Of a DNA stretch of 64,000 bases, positions 22,731-35,678 are shown in pieces. Position numbers and translations under genes: made by a program. Origin of the DNA: Brachynemurus nebulosus (Eukaryota > Arthropoda > Insecta > Neuroptera > Myrmeleontidae). The notes under the pieces are model-generated. The model saw only the letters and a program-made list of their open reading frames with translations. It was not told where the DNA came from and did not search any database. The stretch lies in NCBI GenBank assembly GCA_035578155.1, contig JAPWDM010000014.1, positions 7,861,001 to 7,925,000 on the forward strand, written 5' to 3'. Each line of letters starts with the position of its first letter. Positions within the stretch are counted from its first letter, which is position 1.

Positions 22731-23914
22731 TCATTGTTCATTGCTTGGCTGTTTAAAAATTCAGTTAAATAAATATCTTAAAGCCGGTCCAGACGCAACG
22801 TCTTATCTGAACGACTTGTCTGAATTGACAAGTCGTTCAGATAAAACGTAGCGTGTGGACCGCAAAACGTACGTCTTGCATGACGGAAATGAGGTTGTAC
22901 GATAAGTTGAAAGTTTGAGCTGCGAGGCATCATTTTATGAAAATTGGAACGACAAGTTGGTGTGTCTGGACAGACCTTCGTTTTATCGAAACGATTTGTA
23001 GTATTTTTATACATAATATCGTGGTATTCTGTTGCTTTGTGTCCGTTAATTTAAAAATTTAAAATTTTAAAAAATAAAAATTTAAACATTTTTTGTATTA
23101 ATTTTGTTTTTTATTTTATAATTTTTATTTTATTTTATAATATCTGATCTTCGTCAATGCTCCTGTCAATTTTTGTGTGAATTTATTGAACTTTATAGAA
23201 GTTTTCCTTGCTTGTGGCAAGTTAAAAGCCCAGAGTACAGTGACCGGAATAAAAAGTCACAAGCATATGAAGCCCTGATTGAAAAATACAGAGACATTGA
23301 TGAAACGGCTAACAAGGAGACAGTAAAAAGAAATTAATTCTTAGGAATCGTTTACAAAAAAGAACGGGCTAAAATATTTAAATCCACTAAAAGAGTTTAA
23401 TAAAATTGCGGTAAGTTTCAGTGTCCATCCTTAGGTAGTTACGCCAATCATCTGCATCATTACGAAGTTCACGTAATAGTTTGACATGAGAAAATTCTAA
23501 GAGTTATTTCCTCGACCATCTTAATCTTCAATTTTTTCTTTTATTTTCTATTAAAATGCAAACACCATAGAGTGCCCAAAGAAGTGTTTCTTTCCTCTAT
23601 GGCAAACGTCGTGAAACTGAAATTTGAACGATAAGTTGGAGACGTGTGGACACACTTTTTGTACGTTTTGTCGAACGATTTGCATGAACGTTTTATCGTT
23701 CAGATAAGACGTTGCGTCTGGACCGGTCTTTATTTTCATTTAAAGGATTATTAAATGAGAAATGCCAACAATTGTTCGAAATTTCTTTTTAGTATCAGTC
23801 ATTGTTCATTGCCTGGCAGTTTAAAAATTCAGTTAAATAAATATCTTATTTTCATTTAAAGGATTTTTAAATGAGAAATGCCAACAATTGTTCGAAATTT
23901 CTTTTTAGTATCAG
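22731..23914 (+). repeat. 116-bp tandem duplication, one unit split by a MITE
   Basis: Unit 1 is 22731-22780 plus 23733-23798. Unit 2 is 23799-23914, uninterrupted. Both contain TCATTGTTCATTGC, AAATTCAGTTAAATAAATATC and CCAACAATTGTTCGAAATTT. Unit 2 preserves the empty insertion site of the element at 22781. Confidence 0.9.
22781..23729. mobile_element. PIF/Harbinger-like MITE, TTA duplication proven by an empty site
   Basis: Left end AAGCCGGTCCAGACGCAACG; right end, reversed, AGACCGGTCCAGACGCAACG. The arms continue through TCTTATCTGAACGA. TTA lies at 22778-22780 and 23730-23732, while the duplicate unit reads ATATCTTATTTTC without insertion at about 23841. An inner palindrome (ACTTGTCTGAATTGACAAGT) lies near the left end. 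Confidence 0.9.
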
Positions 23915-24767
23915 AGAATTCAGCAGAGACACTTACTAATCATGTAATCTATTGATAGAAAGAATCTTTTATACCTTTTATAGCTAAAATTAAAAAAATT
24001 ATTTTCTTATTTAATTTCGAAAAATTTACGAACTGAATTTTTGCTGATTAAAATATATGTAAATGTTTTGAACAAAAACGTGCGTATTTAAAAAGTAAAA
24101 TATTAATAATTAATTTTTACCTAACAATGATATTTTGAATTTCAAATTTATTCATTTTGTTAACCTTGACTTTACCATGATAACTGACAAGTGTAATATG
24201 GATTATAATACTTATTATTACACGGTTTTTTTTTTATTTTTTTTTTTTATTTTACTATGAATTATTTATATTATGAAATGAAATCAATTATTTAATAACT
24301 TCCCATAATTAAATATTGCAAATCATGTTTTTCAAAATATAAAAGAAATTACATACATATAATATAAAATATGTAAATATTATATATCGTATTTTTACTC
24401 GAACTGTTTTTCTTTATACTGTTGACAGTACATATTTATAAACTGAAGGACCTTATAACATGGCTATATATTTATTGTATTATTCTAGAATATTGTTGTT
24501 TTAAGTAAACAGATTTCATTTTTAATTGTTGAAAGAATTTTGAGAAATAAAAGTGTAGGTTTAATTGATACTAATTATAAACAAGAAAAAAGAATTTAAA
24601 AGATAGCAATTTACTTAATAATAATAATTATTAATAAGTTTTGGTTTCTCGCTGGTTAATTATTTGCTTGAAATTTTGTTTATTTCATAAAGATATTGCT
24701 GGGTTTTTTCAAAACACAAAAAAATCCAATTTACTTATTTAAGGAGAGATTCGCCCAAAAACCGACC

Positions 24768-25345
<578 letters not shown>

Positions 25346-25689
25346 AGACTGTGATCATTTTCTTGTATAAAGTGTAAAGCTGGACACAGTCTAAGTACAT
25401 ATACGACACAATATATATGTATATTGTATATAATTATATCGTATACCCGTACGCATATATGCATACGATCAGATAATTATGATACATGTATAAGAGTAGA
25501 TGGGACAGTACTTGTCATATAGTGTTGATGCAAGGTTTATTATGTTTGGGAGGTTTACTCATTGTAGGTTTTACCGTGGACTGCAGTATAACCAGGTCCG
25601 GACTATTTTTGTTTTTATTATGTCTTAATAATTTTAAAGTGAACAAAAATATTTAAATTACTTTAATGATAATATTAAATACCCGAGTC

Positions 25690-26115
25690 AAGTTTGCAAA
25701 ATACCCCTGTCGCAGCATTCTGCATAACATAGCGAATTTCCAGTTACAAAAGTACGTTTTTCTCGGAAACTAGTTGATATAGAGTAAATGTAAATAAAAA
25801 AACCTTCTTTATATGATTTTTCCGCCTCATTCCGCCAAATTTTTTTCACAAAAAATGTCCAAAACACCGTAAACGTTTTCACGAAATTTCTTAAAAATAA
25901 GATGTTTCGTTTTTGAGGTATCGTGCGGACACATTTATATATATGTTTACTAAGTGTCCGCATGATAACTCAAGAACGAAACATCTTATTTTTAAGAAAT
26001 TTCGTGAAAACGTTTACGGTGTTTTGGACATTTTTCGTGAAAAAAATTTGGAGGAATGAGGCGGAAAAATCATATAAAGAAGGTTTTTTTTTATTTACAT
26101 TTACTCTATCAATAA
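25690..26115. repeat. Microsatellite-family copy fused to an inverted second copy
   Basis: Begins ACCCCTGTCGCAGCATTCTG. The segment 25785-25930 is the reverse complement of 25947-26110 (for example CATCTTATTTTTAAGAAATT on one side). The two meet at a short TA-rich spacer with GTGTCCGCAYGATAACTC. The result is a palindrome of about 330 bp. Confidence 0.8.
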
Positions 26116-28350
26116 AATTTATTATTTTTACAACCCCAGAACGTACGTCGCGTTAAAATGTAAATCATTTTTCAGTTAAACTGGTGTTTTTCTCCAAAAT
26201 TTTGACTTTAAACACCCCTACATGTAATAGCTCTTACACGTAACCAGTCCCAAGGCTGAATAAAGTGTGATGGTAGTGAAGTGAGTAGTATTTCCTAGTG
26301 TATTATTAAGTGATTGTAGATAATTTTTGTAATGGGAATCAGTTATTATCTATACAATTATTTTTATGTGTGGAGACAGGAGCATTTTCCACCAATTTAT
26401 AAAAACAAACTAAAAATTAAAAGTTTTTTTATTTGTTTGACAACGTTTCGGAAAGATTGCTATCCTGGCCGGGGGCCCCTAAGCCGTCGACACCACTCCC
26501 GCGCCGCGGGCCCCGTGGGCCCGTTATCGCCGCCACTGATTAATATGAAATTTAATTTTTTAATTCGAATCGAGCTGCCAAGTTGATCTTTTTCCAATTT
26601 CAATATAAATTATTAATTTGAAAGTAATTTTAATATTTCATGAATATTTACAATAATTACTGTTTCTAGATATTATAATTTTGTCTCTAAATAGTGTTAC
26701 TAAAAAATCAACGCTATTAAATTTTGAAAAAAAATTGATTACATAATTACATAAACTAAAAGTAATTAACTAATATATTAGTAGCAAAATATTTAAAATA
26801 AATTCCTATTTGTATCCTACTTATTGATTAAAAATTTTATTACCTATGGCTAAACTTGTTTTTTATTTATTTATTTATTTAATTTTTTTTATTCATGTTC
26901 ATGGGAATGCTGACGTCAGTTAATTTTTTGTAAAAATTTTATTGTCAAAGTTAAAGTAGAATTTTAGATAATGAAAATCACTTCAATTGTACATTTCTAA
27001 ATATTGTAACTTCCTAAATTGTATAAAATGTTCTTTAATACATAATTCTTTCATAAAATTCAAAAATTAATAATATTTCAACTTAATCGGTTATTTTTAG
27101 AAACTTTAAAACAAAGCGAAACCAAATTTTGAGTAACTAAAGCTGTAAATTGATTCATTTTAAATTTTGGTGGATCAATATGAAATGAGTTAAAATATAT
27201 TTTCCTGATATTTAAACAGACACAAATATTAAAGTTTCAAGTAGTCCATTATGTAATATTATTAATTTTATCAAGGACACCACCGGTATTAATTTTAATC
27301 AATTTAATTTAATTCTGGTGAGTAATTAATAAATTTTGCCACAAAAATATTTCATCTCCATATCTGCAATTCGTTATTAACAAAGAATGACCTTAAGATT
27401 TTGTGTGATTAATCTTTGTTGATTTTTCATAATAAAATATCATCGAAAGAGTTAAAAATATATGTACATTACGGGACCAAGGTTAACAAAAAAGAGATTG
27501 GATCTCAGACGTTTTATAATTTGAATACCATTTTTACTTGTCGTAAAGGTCAGTGACGTCTCATCCCTTGGGGCATCCGAGGCTTAACTCCAAGAGAAAA
27601 ATGAACTGATATCCTTACTCTTTAGCATAAATATTGGAATCTTTATTTTTAAAACGTAGTAAAGCATTGTTCAATTGTTGTTATTTTTAGGAACTAATGC
27701 CATAATTCAAGTCTGTCTGATGGGTTTAATAATACTTAATACAAATACAATTAATTTTTTTGGGTTAATACATTGAATATTAAAACTTAAACCCAATACA
27801 ATGACTTAATAAATATTTTTATAACAGTAAGCTGATTTACAATGAAAATTTCAAGAAATAATAATTTTCAATTAATTACTTACTGATTTATGGAAAAATA
27901 AATAAATTAATATTTATTTATTTATTTACTTATGCTAATATTGACTGAATACTTATGCCGCTAATAATATCATAAAACATGTAAGATCAAGTAAAAATAA
28001 TTATGAAAACGAATTGAATTTTAAACCTCTCCATTATTTCCTTCATGCAAGAAAATATATAGCTAAGAGCAGTAAATTACAATTGGTAATTTAAATAAAA
28101 TTTTTGTACTGTACTTCCTTGGTAGCTAGATGCAAAGTTATATAAAAATTAGAAAAGCTTCAAGCTAATAAAAAGACAGGAGCATTAAACCAAAAAATCC
28201 CATGACGGAAGAACTTTAAAAAGTTCCAAATAACAGTATATTATACAGCAAGAGGCTAAAGTATGACTTTTAATATCGAGTGTGAAGTTTGTTTCCAAAG
28301 GGCCTGTATAGCCCGGAGGGCAGCAATTCACCGAAAAAGTGACACTTTAG
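26116..28350. other. Intergenic stretch, no gene seen
   Basis: AT-rich sequence. The only notable part is a GC-rich island of about 85 bp at 26460-26545 (GGGGCCCC, CGCGCCGCGGGC), which looks like a transposon remnant since it ends near CCGCCACTG. I see no exon, RNA gene or delimited element in the rest. Confidence 0.6.
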
Positions 28351-28365
28351 ATTACTTTTCGGTTC

Positions 28366-28430
28366 AGTTAGGTTAGGTTACGTTTCGTTTAGGTTAGTTT
28401 AGGTTACTTTTTTAGCTTACGATTCGGTTA
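28366..28430 (+). repeat. TTAGG-like interstitial motifs
   Basis: TTAGGTTAGGTTA followed by further TTAGGTTA and TTTAGGTTA units with spacers. TTAGG is the common insect telomere repeat. This is a short degenerate cluster, not a telomere. Confidence 0.5.
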
Positions 28431-28553
28431 AGTTAGTTAGATGCGTTTTATTTTTATACTAAATATGTTGCAAAATAATATTTAAGTAAATGACTGCTGT
28501 GTTTTTAATTAGACGGGGTACTGAATTATTAATACAATATGTTATTCTTATGC

Positions 28554-28660
28554 CGGGTACACGCTGAGACGAACATTGTTAGCTAACACGAATGGTCGTT
28601 AACATTTGTTAGCGAACAATGTTCCTGAACATTTGTTAACTAACAAAGTTAGCTAATGTA
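28554..28660 (+). repeat. Single end of a Harbinger-like MITE
   Basis: GCCGGGTACACGCTGAGACG, followed by several AACATTGTTAGC/TTGTTAGCTAAC palindromic motifs. It resembles the GGCCGGGCGCACATTGAGAC end at 13290. I did not find a matching right end. Confidence 0.45.
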
Positions 28661-29273
28661 TCCACTGAATTTTCAATATTTTTAGAACATTTGTTATTTT
28701 ATTGTTACATATTTTTTATTCATTATTGATACTAAAAAAATATCTTAATAATGTCTAGTTCAAGTGATGATGACGTTATAGTATTAAAAGTGTGATTTTG
28801 GATTGGACATGTCAATCGGGCAGGAAACCCTACGGGAAAGGTTTTGAATTTTTCAGAAACAGGCGGAAATACAGAATTTTTTACAAGATTGGGAGTGGTA
28901 CTATAGATAATGTAACTGCGTTTCGGGACTCAGAGCAAAAACCGGGTTCTTTCGGGAATTGGATTAAAACTGATAAACCGGTGGAAGTGGGATTAATTGG
29001 GATTTGACGATTTTGCTTAGGATTGAGAGCAGGCGGGAATGAATAATCAATTTCGGAAGTAGGCGGGATTGGCACATAAAAATTAATTCCAGCGACATCT
29101 TTATTTTGGATATCAAATTAAAGAAGAAAAAAGATGGATAAAAAGTATTTTGCAACAAAGTTATAACTTTACAATTACTTAATAATTTGCAAATTCAAGA
29201 TGCAAGTAAATTAAAAAAACAGATTGTCTAAAACATATTTTTAAATACTTACTGGACCGCAAATAAAAAAAAA
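28661..29273. other. Unassigned stretch with a 71-codon frame
   Basis: Positions 28792-29007 are open and GC-richer than their flanks, with CAGGCGGGAA/CAGGCGGAAA recurring nearby. The predicted peptide is not recognised and both strands are open, so I do not call a gene. Probably repeat-derived. Confidence 0.35.
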
Positions 29274-30045
29274 GCAGCGGGGCCCCATCACGGAAGTCGA
29301 ATTGTTCCCTTCATCTTCGGTACTGAATGTCTACAAGCGAAATGTGATTGAAAGTCTACAAGCGATTTGTGATTTTGGTGGTTTCAAAACTGATGCTGAG
29401 TGTCCGGCCGATCGGGGCTTTAAAAAGAGGTTTTATTTTTTTAAGGGCTGAATCTCAGTAAATTTCAATTTGGTACCGATAGCAGTTAGTAGGAAAAAAG
29501 CCAACACAATTCGTACGAGGCATTCCTACCCATGCTTATCCGCCAATTGCTTTTGTGTTTTATTTTTAAATATTAAAAAAGGACCTTAAATAGTAAACTG
29601 GCAGGCCTTTATGAAGATATTTTTCTTTCCAAAAAAATCCAAAATTTCTATTTTATAAATAAAACGCCGTGAGCAGCGGGGCCCCATCACGGGAGTCTAA
29701 TTTTTCCTTTCATCTTCATTATAGAATGTCTACAAGTGAAATGTGATTGAAAGTCTACAAGCGATTTGTCATTTTGGTGGTTTCTGATCGGGGCTTTAAA
29801 AAAAGGTTTTAAGTTTTTAAGGGCTGAACCTCAGTAAATTTCAATTTTGTGCCGATAGCAGTTAGCAGGAAAAAAGCCAACACAATTCGTACGAGGGCAT
29901 TCCTACCCATGCTTATCCGCCAATTGCCATTGTGTTTTATTATTTATTATTAAATATTAAAAAAAGGACCTTAAATAGTAAACTGGAAGGCCTTTATGAA
30001 GGTATTTTTTCTTTCCGAAAAAAAATCCAAAATTTCTATTTTATA
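29274..30045 (+). repeat. Tandem duplication of a 399-bp unit
   Basis: GCAGCGGGGCCCCATCACGG starts at 29274 and 29673. Both copies contain GATTGAAAGTCTACAAGCGA, GCCGATAGCAGTTAG-like and TTCCTACCCATGCTTATCCG blocks in order. The second copy lacks about 20 bp. No coding frame is conserved. Confidence 0.9.
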
Positions 30046-30231
30046 ATTAAAAATCCCAAATTCCTACTTTATAAATATAAACATTAATAACATTTTTAAA
30101 TTACTTAATATGTATGTATTGCATTTGTTATAAAAGTAAGTTCATTTTTTTAAAATTTTAAAATTTACTATTCTCCTACTTGTCTTATAGTATAAATATA
30201 AAGCATTTTAAACACATTTAACAATACCATT

Positions 30232-30690
30232 GAATTCGGATGTAAATATGGGAGAATTGGGGGGAAAAGTAATGTGGAATCCTTAAGAGGCACTAACTGG
30301 ATACTAACTCAATACATGTACAAAATTTCAGCCCTCTACGTTTACAAAGAGTATCTCTAGGTTTGTTAGAAAAAAGGCAAAAAAATCAAGGAAATATTGG
30401 CATAAAAATGGTGGGGGTAAGGGTTGAAAGTTGAAACCTCCAAAAAGCAGTGGCTCGCTATTAACTTAACCTGTACACAAAATTTCAGCCCTCTAAGTTT
30501 ATTTGGGGAGATTTTAGCCCGAACGAAATTGTTAAAAAACAAGAAAAATCATGTTCTTTTTGGTATAAAAATGGTGGGGGTAAGGGTTAAATTTGAGACC
30601 CCCAAAAGGCACCTCCTTAATACTAACTCAATCCGAATACAAAATTTCAGTCCCCTAGGTTTATTTGGGTGACCTGTCCGAGTGGTACAA
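30232..30690 (+). repeat. Degenerate tandem repeat, about 3 units of 160-170 bp
   Basis: ACAAAATTTCAGCCCTCTA, AAAATGGTGGGGGTAAGGGTT and CTCCAAAAAGC/CCCCAAAAGGC recur in the same order three times, with 10-20% divergence. Confidence 0.8.
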
Positions 30691-30839
30691 AGTTCGAAAA
30701 TGTAGAAAAAGCATGAATCGATATTTAACTGATGTCAGTGTCAACGTCTATCTGTCTAGATGGTATTCAAATTTTTACCAAAAAAGAACTTAGTAGATTA
30801 TTGTCAACTTCTACAGTGCTGAAACAAAAAACGTAGGTG

Positions 30840-30876
30840 TCATGTATGACACCGACTTGTCGTTCTAGGGTTAAAG
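30840..30876. repeat. Lone piggyBac-like end
   Basis: GACTTGTCGTTCTAGGG followed by TTAA. Reversed, it reads CCCTAGAACGACAAG next to TTAA, like the end at 15273. No left partner found. Confidence 0.4.
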
Positions 30877-31379
30877 AATTAACAGTATTACATAGTTTTG
30901 TTTTGTAATAAAATTACTGGGTACAAATTTCATAATTAGCAATATATTATTAATATTTTTAAAAAAGTTTTTTAACAGTGTTACAAAGAGATAATGTCAA
31001 GGAATGTTACTTATAAATCTTGTTTTTCTCTTTTGAAATCAAGACATCTATAATAACATACACAAAACGTTAAAATAAAGTTATATTGTTTTAAAAATTT
31101 TATTGCCTTGAAGTCGTTGGCAAGTGTTAAGTGTTTCATTTAAAATGATTGAAAATAAGTTACTCCTTATATAAGTTTAATTATACTTTTTTTTTTAAAT
31201 CTGATACGTAAGCAATTAGGAAATAACGTAAGAGTGAATCAAGTTGATATTCTATATATGTATACATGAAAAAGACGTTGGTATTCTTCTGCTGGTTTTT
31301 GTGTGTTCAAATCTTGATAAGCAAGATATGTTGTATTAAAAGTTTAAATTTTATTTGATTGTTATATTTTGCAACAAAG

Positions 31380-31601
31380 ATGTTGAGTTCTTTGGAACAG
31401 TTGGAACCATCCGCTCCGAATATTGATGAATTCTTTCGTGATGCAAATATTTTTATTACTGGTGGTACCGGATTTTTGGGAAAAGTGTTAATTGAGAAGC
31501 TGTTACGTTCTTGTGTTACAATTAATAGTATTTATGTGTTATTGCGTGAAAAATATGGTTCGAAACCGGATGATCGTTTAAGCAGTTTCTTGAGTTCTTC
31601 A
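31380..31601 (+). CDS. Extra FAR first exon: alternative FAR-B start or orphan exon
   Basis: Seventy-four codons beginning MLSSLEQLEP. They contain NIFITGGTGFLGKVLIEKL (nucleotide-binding TGGTGFLG), YVLLREK and a phase-0 GTAAGT donor at 31602. This is a typical insect FAR first exon. It has exactly the length (222 nt) and phase of the FAR-B first exon at 39791-40012, differing in sequence. No exon 2 homologue was found between 31602 and 39790, so the first compatible acceptor on this strand is FAR-B exon 2 at 42329 (intron 10.7 kb). Either transcription from two starts gives two N-termini, or this is what remains of a fourth FAR copy. It has no stop or frameshift, which argues for selection. 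A TATATAA motif lies at 31168-31174, about 206 bp before the ATG. An in-frame ATG also exists at 31359. Confidence 0.8.
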
Positions 31602-31999
31602 GTAAGTTATTGAGATATGTTAAATTTATAGTTTTAGGCTTGTTAAATTTGATATAATAAGGATTCTAAATTTGGTTTACGATTGTGAAAATACTTTTAA
31701 AAAAATTTTATTCTGGGTTTGTGAATTTAATTTTTGAAGAAAATTTGATGCTGTAGAAAGACGCTTTAAAACTCATTATTGATTTTAATGAAGGACGATA
31801 TTATTGTACAATATGAACAAAAATAACAGACGTATAATTAACTGAAGACGATAAAACTTTAAATTTTCTTGATGACTCGAAAATTGTGACACAACAGTAT
31901 ATTTAAGTTTCTAATAATGTGTATCTATCCAGAATTGCACTTGAAGGGACTATTCAAATAAATTTTAAAATCGTTATATTCTTTAGGACTCTGTTTTAA

Positions 32000-32853
32000 G
32001 GGGGGAGTTCACGCCAGAAACGGCTAATAAACTAATTTTCTTCGAGTCTCGTTTTTTGTTTTTGTTTTGTTCTGTGGTTCTTTACAAACACGGTGATATA
32101 TAAAACATGACCAAAAAAAATTTTTTTTTCAAGTAAAAAAATATTTATTTGTGAGTTGCTGCACAGCCAAGTTGCTGCTCCTTTGCAGACAACGCTCGCC
32201 TCTCTTCGCGATTTGATCAGTAATATTTAGTTTTGTTGTGAACATGAGTTATAGTATGCACTAAGATAATGTTCTTTTATTTGTATGCCTTTGTAGACGT
32301 TTTAATAAACAGTGAGTAAACCGCTTCTTTTGTTATTATTTTTGTTTTTTACCGTTTCCCGAAAATTGTGTTTTTCCCGACAAGGAAAATCATATCTCAA
32401 GTTTTAGAAAAGATAGACTTATTTTTTTTAAATTTTGTTCATAAACATATTGCGCATAAAGTGGAGTATGCTTTTTCCATTTGAACAGTTGTAACTATTT
32501 TTAAACATTTTTTTAAATAAAAAATTGGGTTTTATAATTTTTAGAAGTTTGGGATTACAATTTTATAGTTAATTTTTAAAATTACCTGAAACCTATACTC
32601 AGCTTTATGGACAGGTCCTTTAGGAATAAAATAATGGAAAAATATTTAAAAAATATTCAATACTTTTTGAGATATGGCGTTCCTTGTAAACGCTTAAAAA
32701 TTTCTGAAAAAGGGTTCCCTCTCCTTACAGAGAAGAGAAATGAATGTTTCAAAAACAAAATTTTTTATTTGTAACCCTCCCCAATTTGAAGAAAAATTTC
32801 AACAGCAAAATAATCATAAATAAAAAAGTTGGTTTTTCATTTGAACTCCCCCC
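32000..32853. mobile_element. piggyBac-like MITE, GGGGGGAGTTCA ends, TTAA target
   Basis: Left GGGGGGAGTTCA and right TGAACTCCCCCC (one mismatch), flanked by TTAA at 31996-31999 and 32854-32857. No transposase frame. Confidence 0.8.
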
Positions 32854-33261
32854 TTAAGTAAATGATACGAATGTTTTAGGATTTTGCTTAGAGACGTCTA
32901 GTGCCGAAGCTAAATCGTACCTTAAAAAAAAAAACTGAAGTTGAGATTCGTCAAAAAGCGCTGCCAAGCAAGAAATTTCTGAGTGAACTTATGTTTTAGA
33001 AGTGAATTTCTACAGTAGGCATTTTTATAGTCAAGTTTGCTCTCAAATTAATCGAACAAATCCATAAAAATCTAACAATATAACACCCTTAATTTAAATT
33101 ACAGGGAAAGACTATAAATACTTCTCAGCTAATGCGTTTTGTTAATTTCCAGTTTTATCATAATTAAAGCTGTAAGACTAGATACTTCTAAATAGAACTT
33201 TAACATTTTAACAAGAAAAACTGAAAAACTTCCTAACTAAAATCAGTCGAATAACTTAACT

Positions 33262-33406
33262 CAGGGGTTTTCAAACTTTTTAGACTCGCGGCACCCCGAA
33301 GACTTAATTGATTGATTTCTGCCACTTTTATCGAGGCAGCCGTGGTGCCTCTGATGAAGTTTCACAGCGGCCCAGAGCACCGCGGCGCACGGTTTGAGAA
33401 GCATTG
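33262..33406. mobile_element. hAT-like MITE, CAGGGGTTTTCAAAC end
   Basis: Left CAGGGGTTTTCAAAC; right, reversed, CAATGCTTCTCAAAC. Flanks ACTTAACT (33254-33261) and ATTTAACT (33407-33414) match at seven of eight bases. Confidence 0.75.
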
Positions 33407-33990
33407 ATTTAACTGAATGGCAACTTTTTGAAAATTTTTGTAAACTTCTGATAAAGAAAAAAATATTATATCGCTATATTTACTTATTAAATTAACAGGA
33501 AAATCATCAATACCCATAAATTTTTATTTGTTCACAACTTGGGACTTTGTATTTTATATATTATAATTATGTAAAATTAATTATTTTCTTGCATAAACTA
33601 TTTATAAGTATCTAGATTGAAAATAACAAGTAATTATGAAAAATTAGTGTGGAGAAATATTCTATAAGGACATTAATTAATCTATTACCTATTTTTAGAT
33701 TTGATACTAGGGTAAAAATGGGTAATCGTATATGTATGTGGCACAGACCAGAATAAATTTTATCCGTGGGCCATAGCAGTTAATCGACATACAATAACGA
33801 AAATGTACGATATGTAACGATGACAGATCGATTGTTTAGTCTAATGTATGCGTAATTAAATACAGAGCAATAATGCAGATGCACATGTCGATCGAAAGTT
33901 GTCCAATATTTTTGTCAAAAGACGATCGATATATAGTTTTTTTAGATTTTTCTGTCGAGCTACCATGATAGTATGCGCAACTCCATAAAG

Positions 33991-35065
33991 GTGCGGATCC
34001 ACCAAGCGCGCAAACTGTTTGCAAATGTTTGTAAATGTTTGCGAACACAAAATTTTTTTGGTGGAGACGATCGTCACGAATGTTTGCAATTGTTTGCTAA
34101 TGTTTGTCAGTGTTCCGACTAAAGTCGGTACGCTTGTTTGGTGCGTTTTGTGTTTTTCTAATGGAAACAGTATGTAATATGAAATACATACGAACAACAA
34201 ATATAATATCCATATTATGTATAATTATTTCTTGTTTTATGTTATTTTGTTGTATAACAGCATAGTTTTGTGTTTCAAAAAGGATTATTGTAAATTTAAA
34301 TTAATAAACGAGTAAAAATAACATAGATTGAGATAATGAAAAACTTCTGCAATCAATCAAATTTTATAAATCAAAACCAGAAATATGGCAAACTACTAAT
34401 AAATTTTATTATAATAAAATTAAAAAGCAGTATGCGTGGAATTCTCTACTCTCGCCGTTCAGAAGTGAAAAGGCCAAAGAAGAAGGCTGTGCATACTTCG
34501 GGAATTATTTTGTTAATTAACTGCCTCGAAATTCGAAAAAGATACATACGGCTTTTGTAAGAATCTCTTGTAGCTAAAAAATATTATCGCTAGTCTAACT
34601 TCGACGGGTATACAGTCTCTGTAGTTAACATCCCGTTTACAAATTTTTGGGCTAATTTGGGAAATTAAAAATTCTAAATCTTCCGATGACAACGGTAAAA
34701 ATTTTGAAATAAACCACTCCTAAGGTTTCTAAGTCTGTTAATAACTGTATAGAACTTCTTATTTTAAAAAAATTAGATATCCAAAATTTATGTTTTCTCT
34801 TTCCTTTTTTGATTAGAGATTATTACGAACGACATAGTGCTAACAAGAAGTTCTTTACTTGGAGTCATTTTTTTTTTTATATGTGATATACATAAATACA
34901 TAATACATATGTATTTATATAAAAATATAAAAATATGTGGAACAGCTACAAACATTCGCAAACGGATTATCATTTGTAACTGTTTATTCAGTGGAAAAAA
35001 CAATTGCAAACATTTGCAAACAATTACAAACATTTGAAGCAAATGTTTTTTTGGTGGATCCGCAC
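33991..35065. mobile_element. Inverted-repeat element, GTGCGGATCCACCAA ends
   Basis: GTGCGGATCCACCAA at 33991 and TTGGTGGATCCGCAC ending 35065. Subterminal GCAAATGTTTG-type motifs recur many times on both sides. The internal open frames are short and unrecognised. Target duplication not resolved. Confidence 0.75.
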
Positions 35066-35204
35066 TATCCGATGATAGAAACTTTGGAAGACCAATTTTT
35101 TTATATTCATTTTTGTTAACTTGTCTTAACTTATCAAGCAATATTATTTGGTGATTTATTTATTTTTAATTATTTATCATATTTATTTGTAAAAGTGTAC
35201 TTAG

Positions 35205-35678
35205 TAATGATGTGCGGTGATTAATCGATTAATCGGTTTAGTCAACTAATTTTGTTTATATTTAGTCATACTTTAGTCGACTATTTTACCTTCGATTAAA
35301 CGACTAAAATGATTAATTTTTTTTCAAATGACTAAAAACGACTAATTTAACAATTTTTCTGTATTATTTATTGGACTTCAAAAAATGGAAACTAAAAAAT
35401 ATATATATAATTATTCACTTTTATGTGATTAATATATTGTGATATTTCATATCTTTTTTTTTTCTTAAAAGAAAAATATTAAAAGTCCATAATTAATTTC
35501 GAAGAAAAAATCTCGTTTTTGAAAGAGTTGCATAGGTTACCTTACCATGAATTTGACTAAAAATTTAGTCGATTAGTCGACTTCTCTGTGCTCGATATTT
35601 TCGACTAATGACTAATTTTATCTGAAAAGCAATTTTAGTCGATTAATCGATTAACTGCTTCTCGGCCCGACATCACTA
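35205..35678. mobile_element. hAT-like MITE with 8-bp duplication GTACTTAG
   Basis: Left TAATGATGTGCGGTG; right, reversed, TAGTGATGTCGGGCCG. GTACTTAG lies at 35197-35204 and 35679-35686. The subterminal regions are rich in ATTAATCGATTAA and ACTAAAA-type repeats. Confidence 0.85.

Noticed and set aside
28792..29007. 71-codon frame, MILDWTCQSGRK...
   Set aside because: Unrecognised, open on the opposite strand too, and surrounded by repeats.
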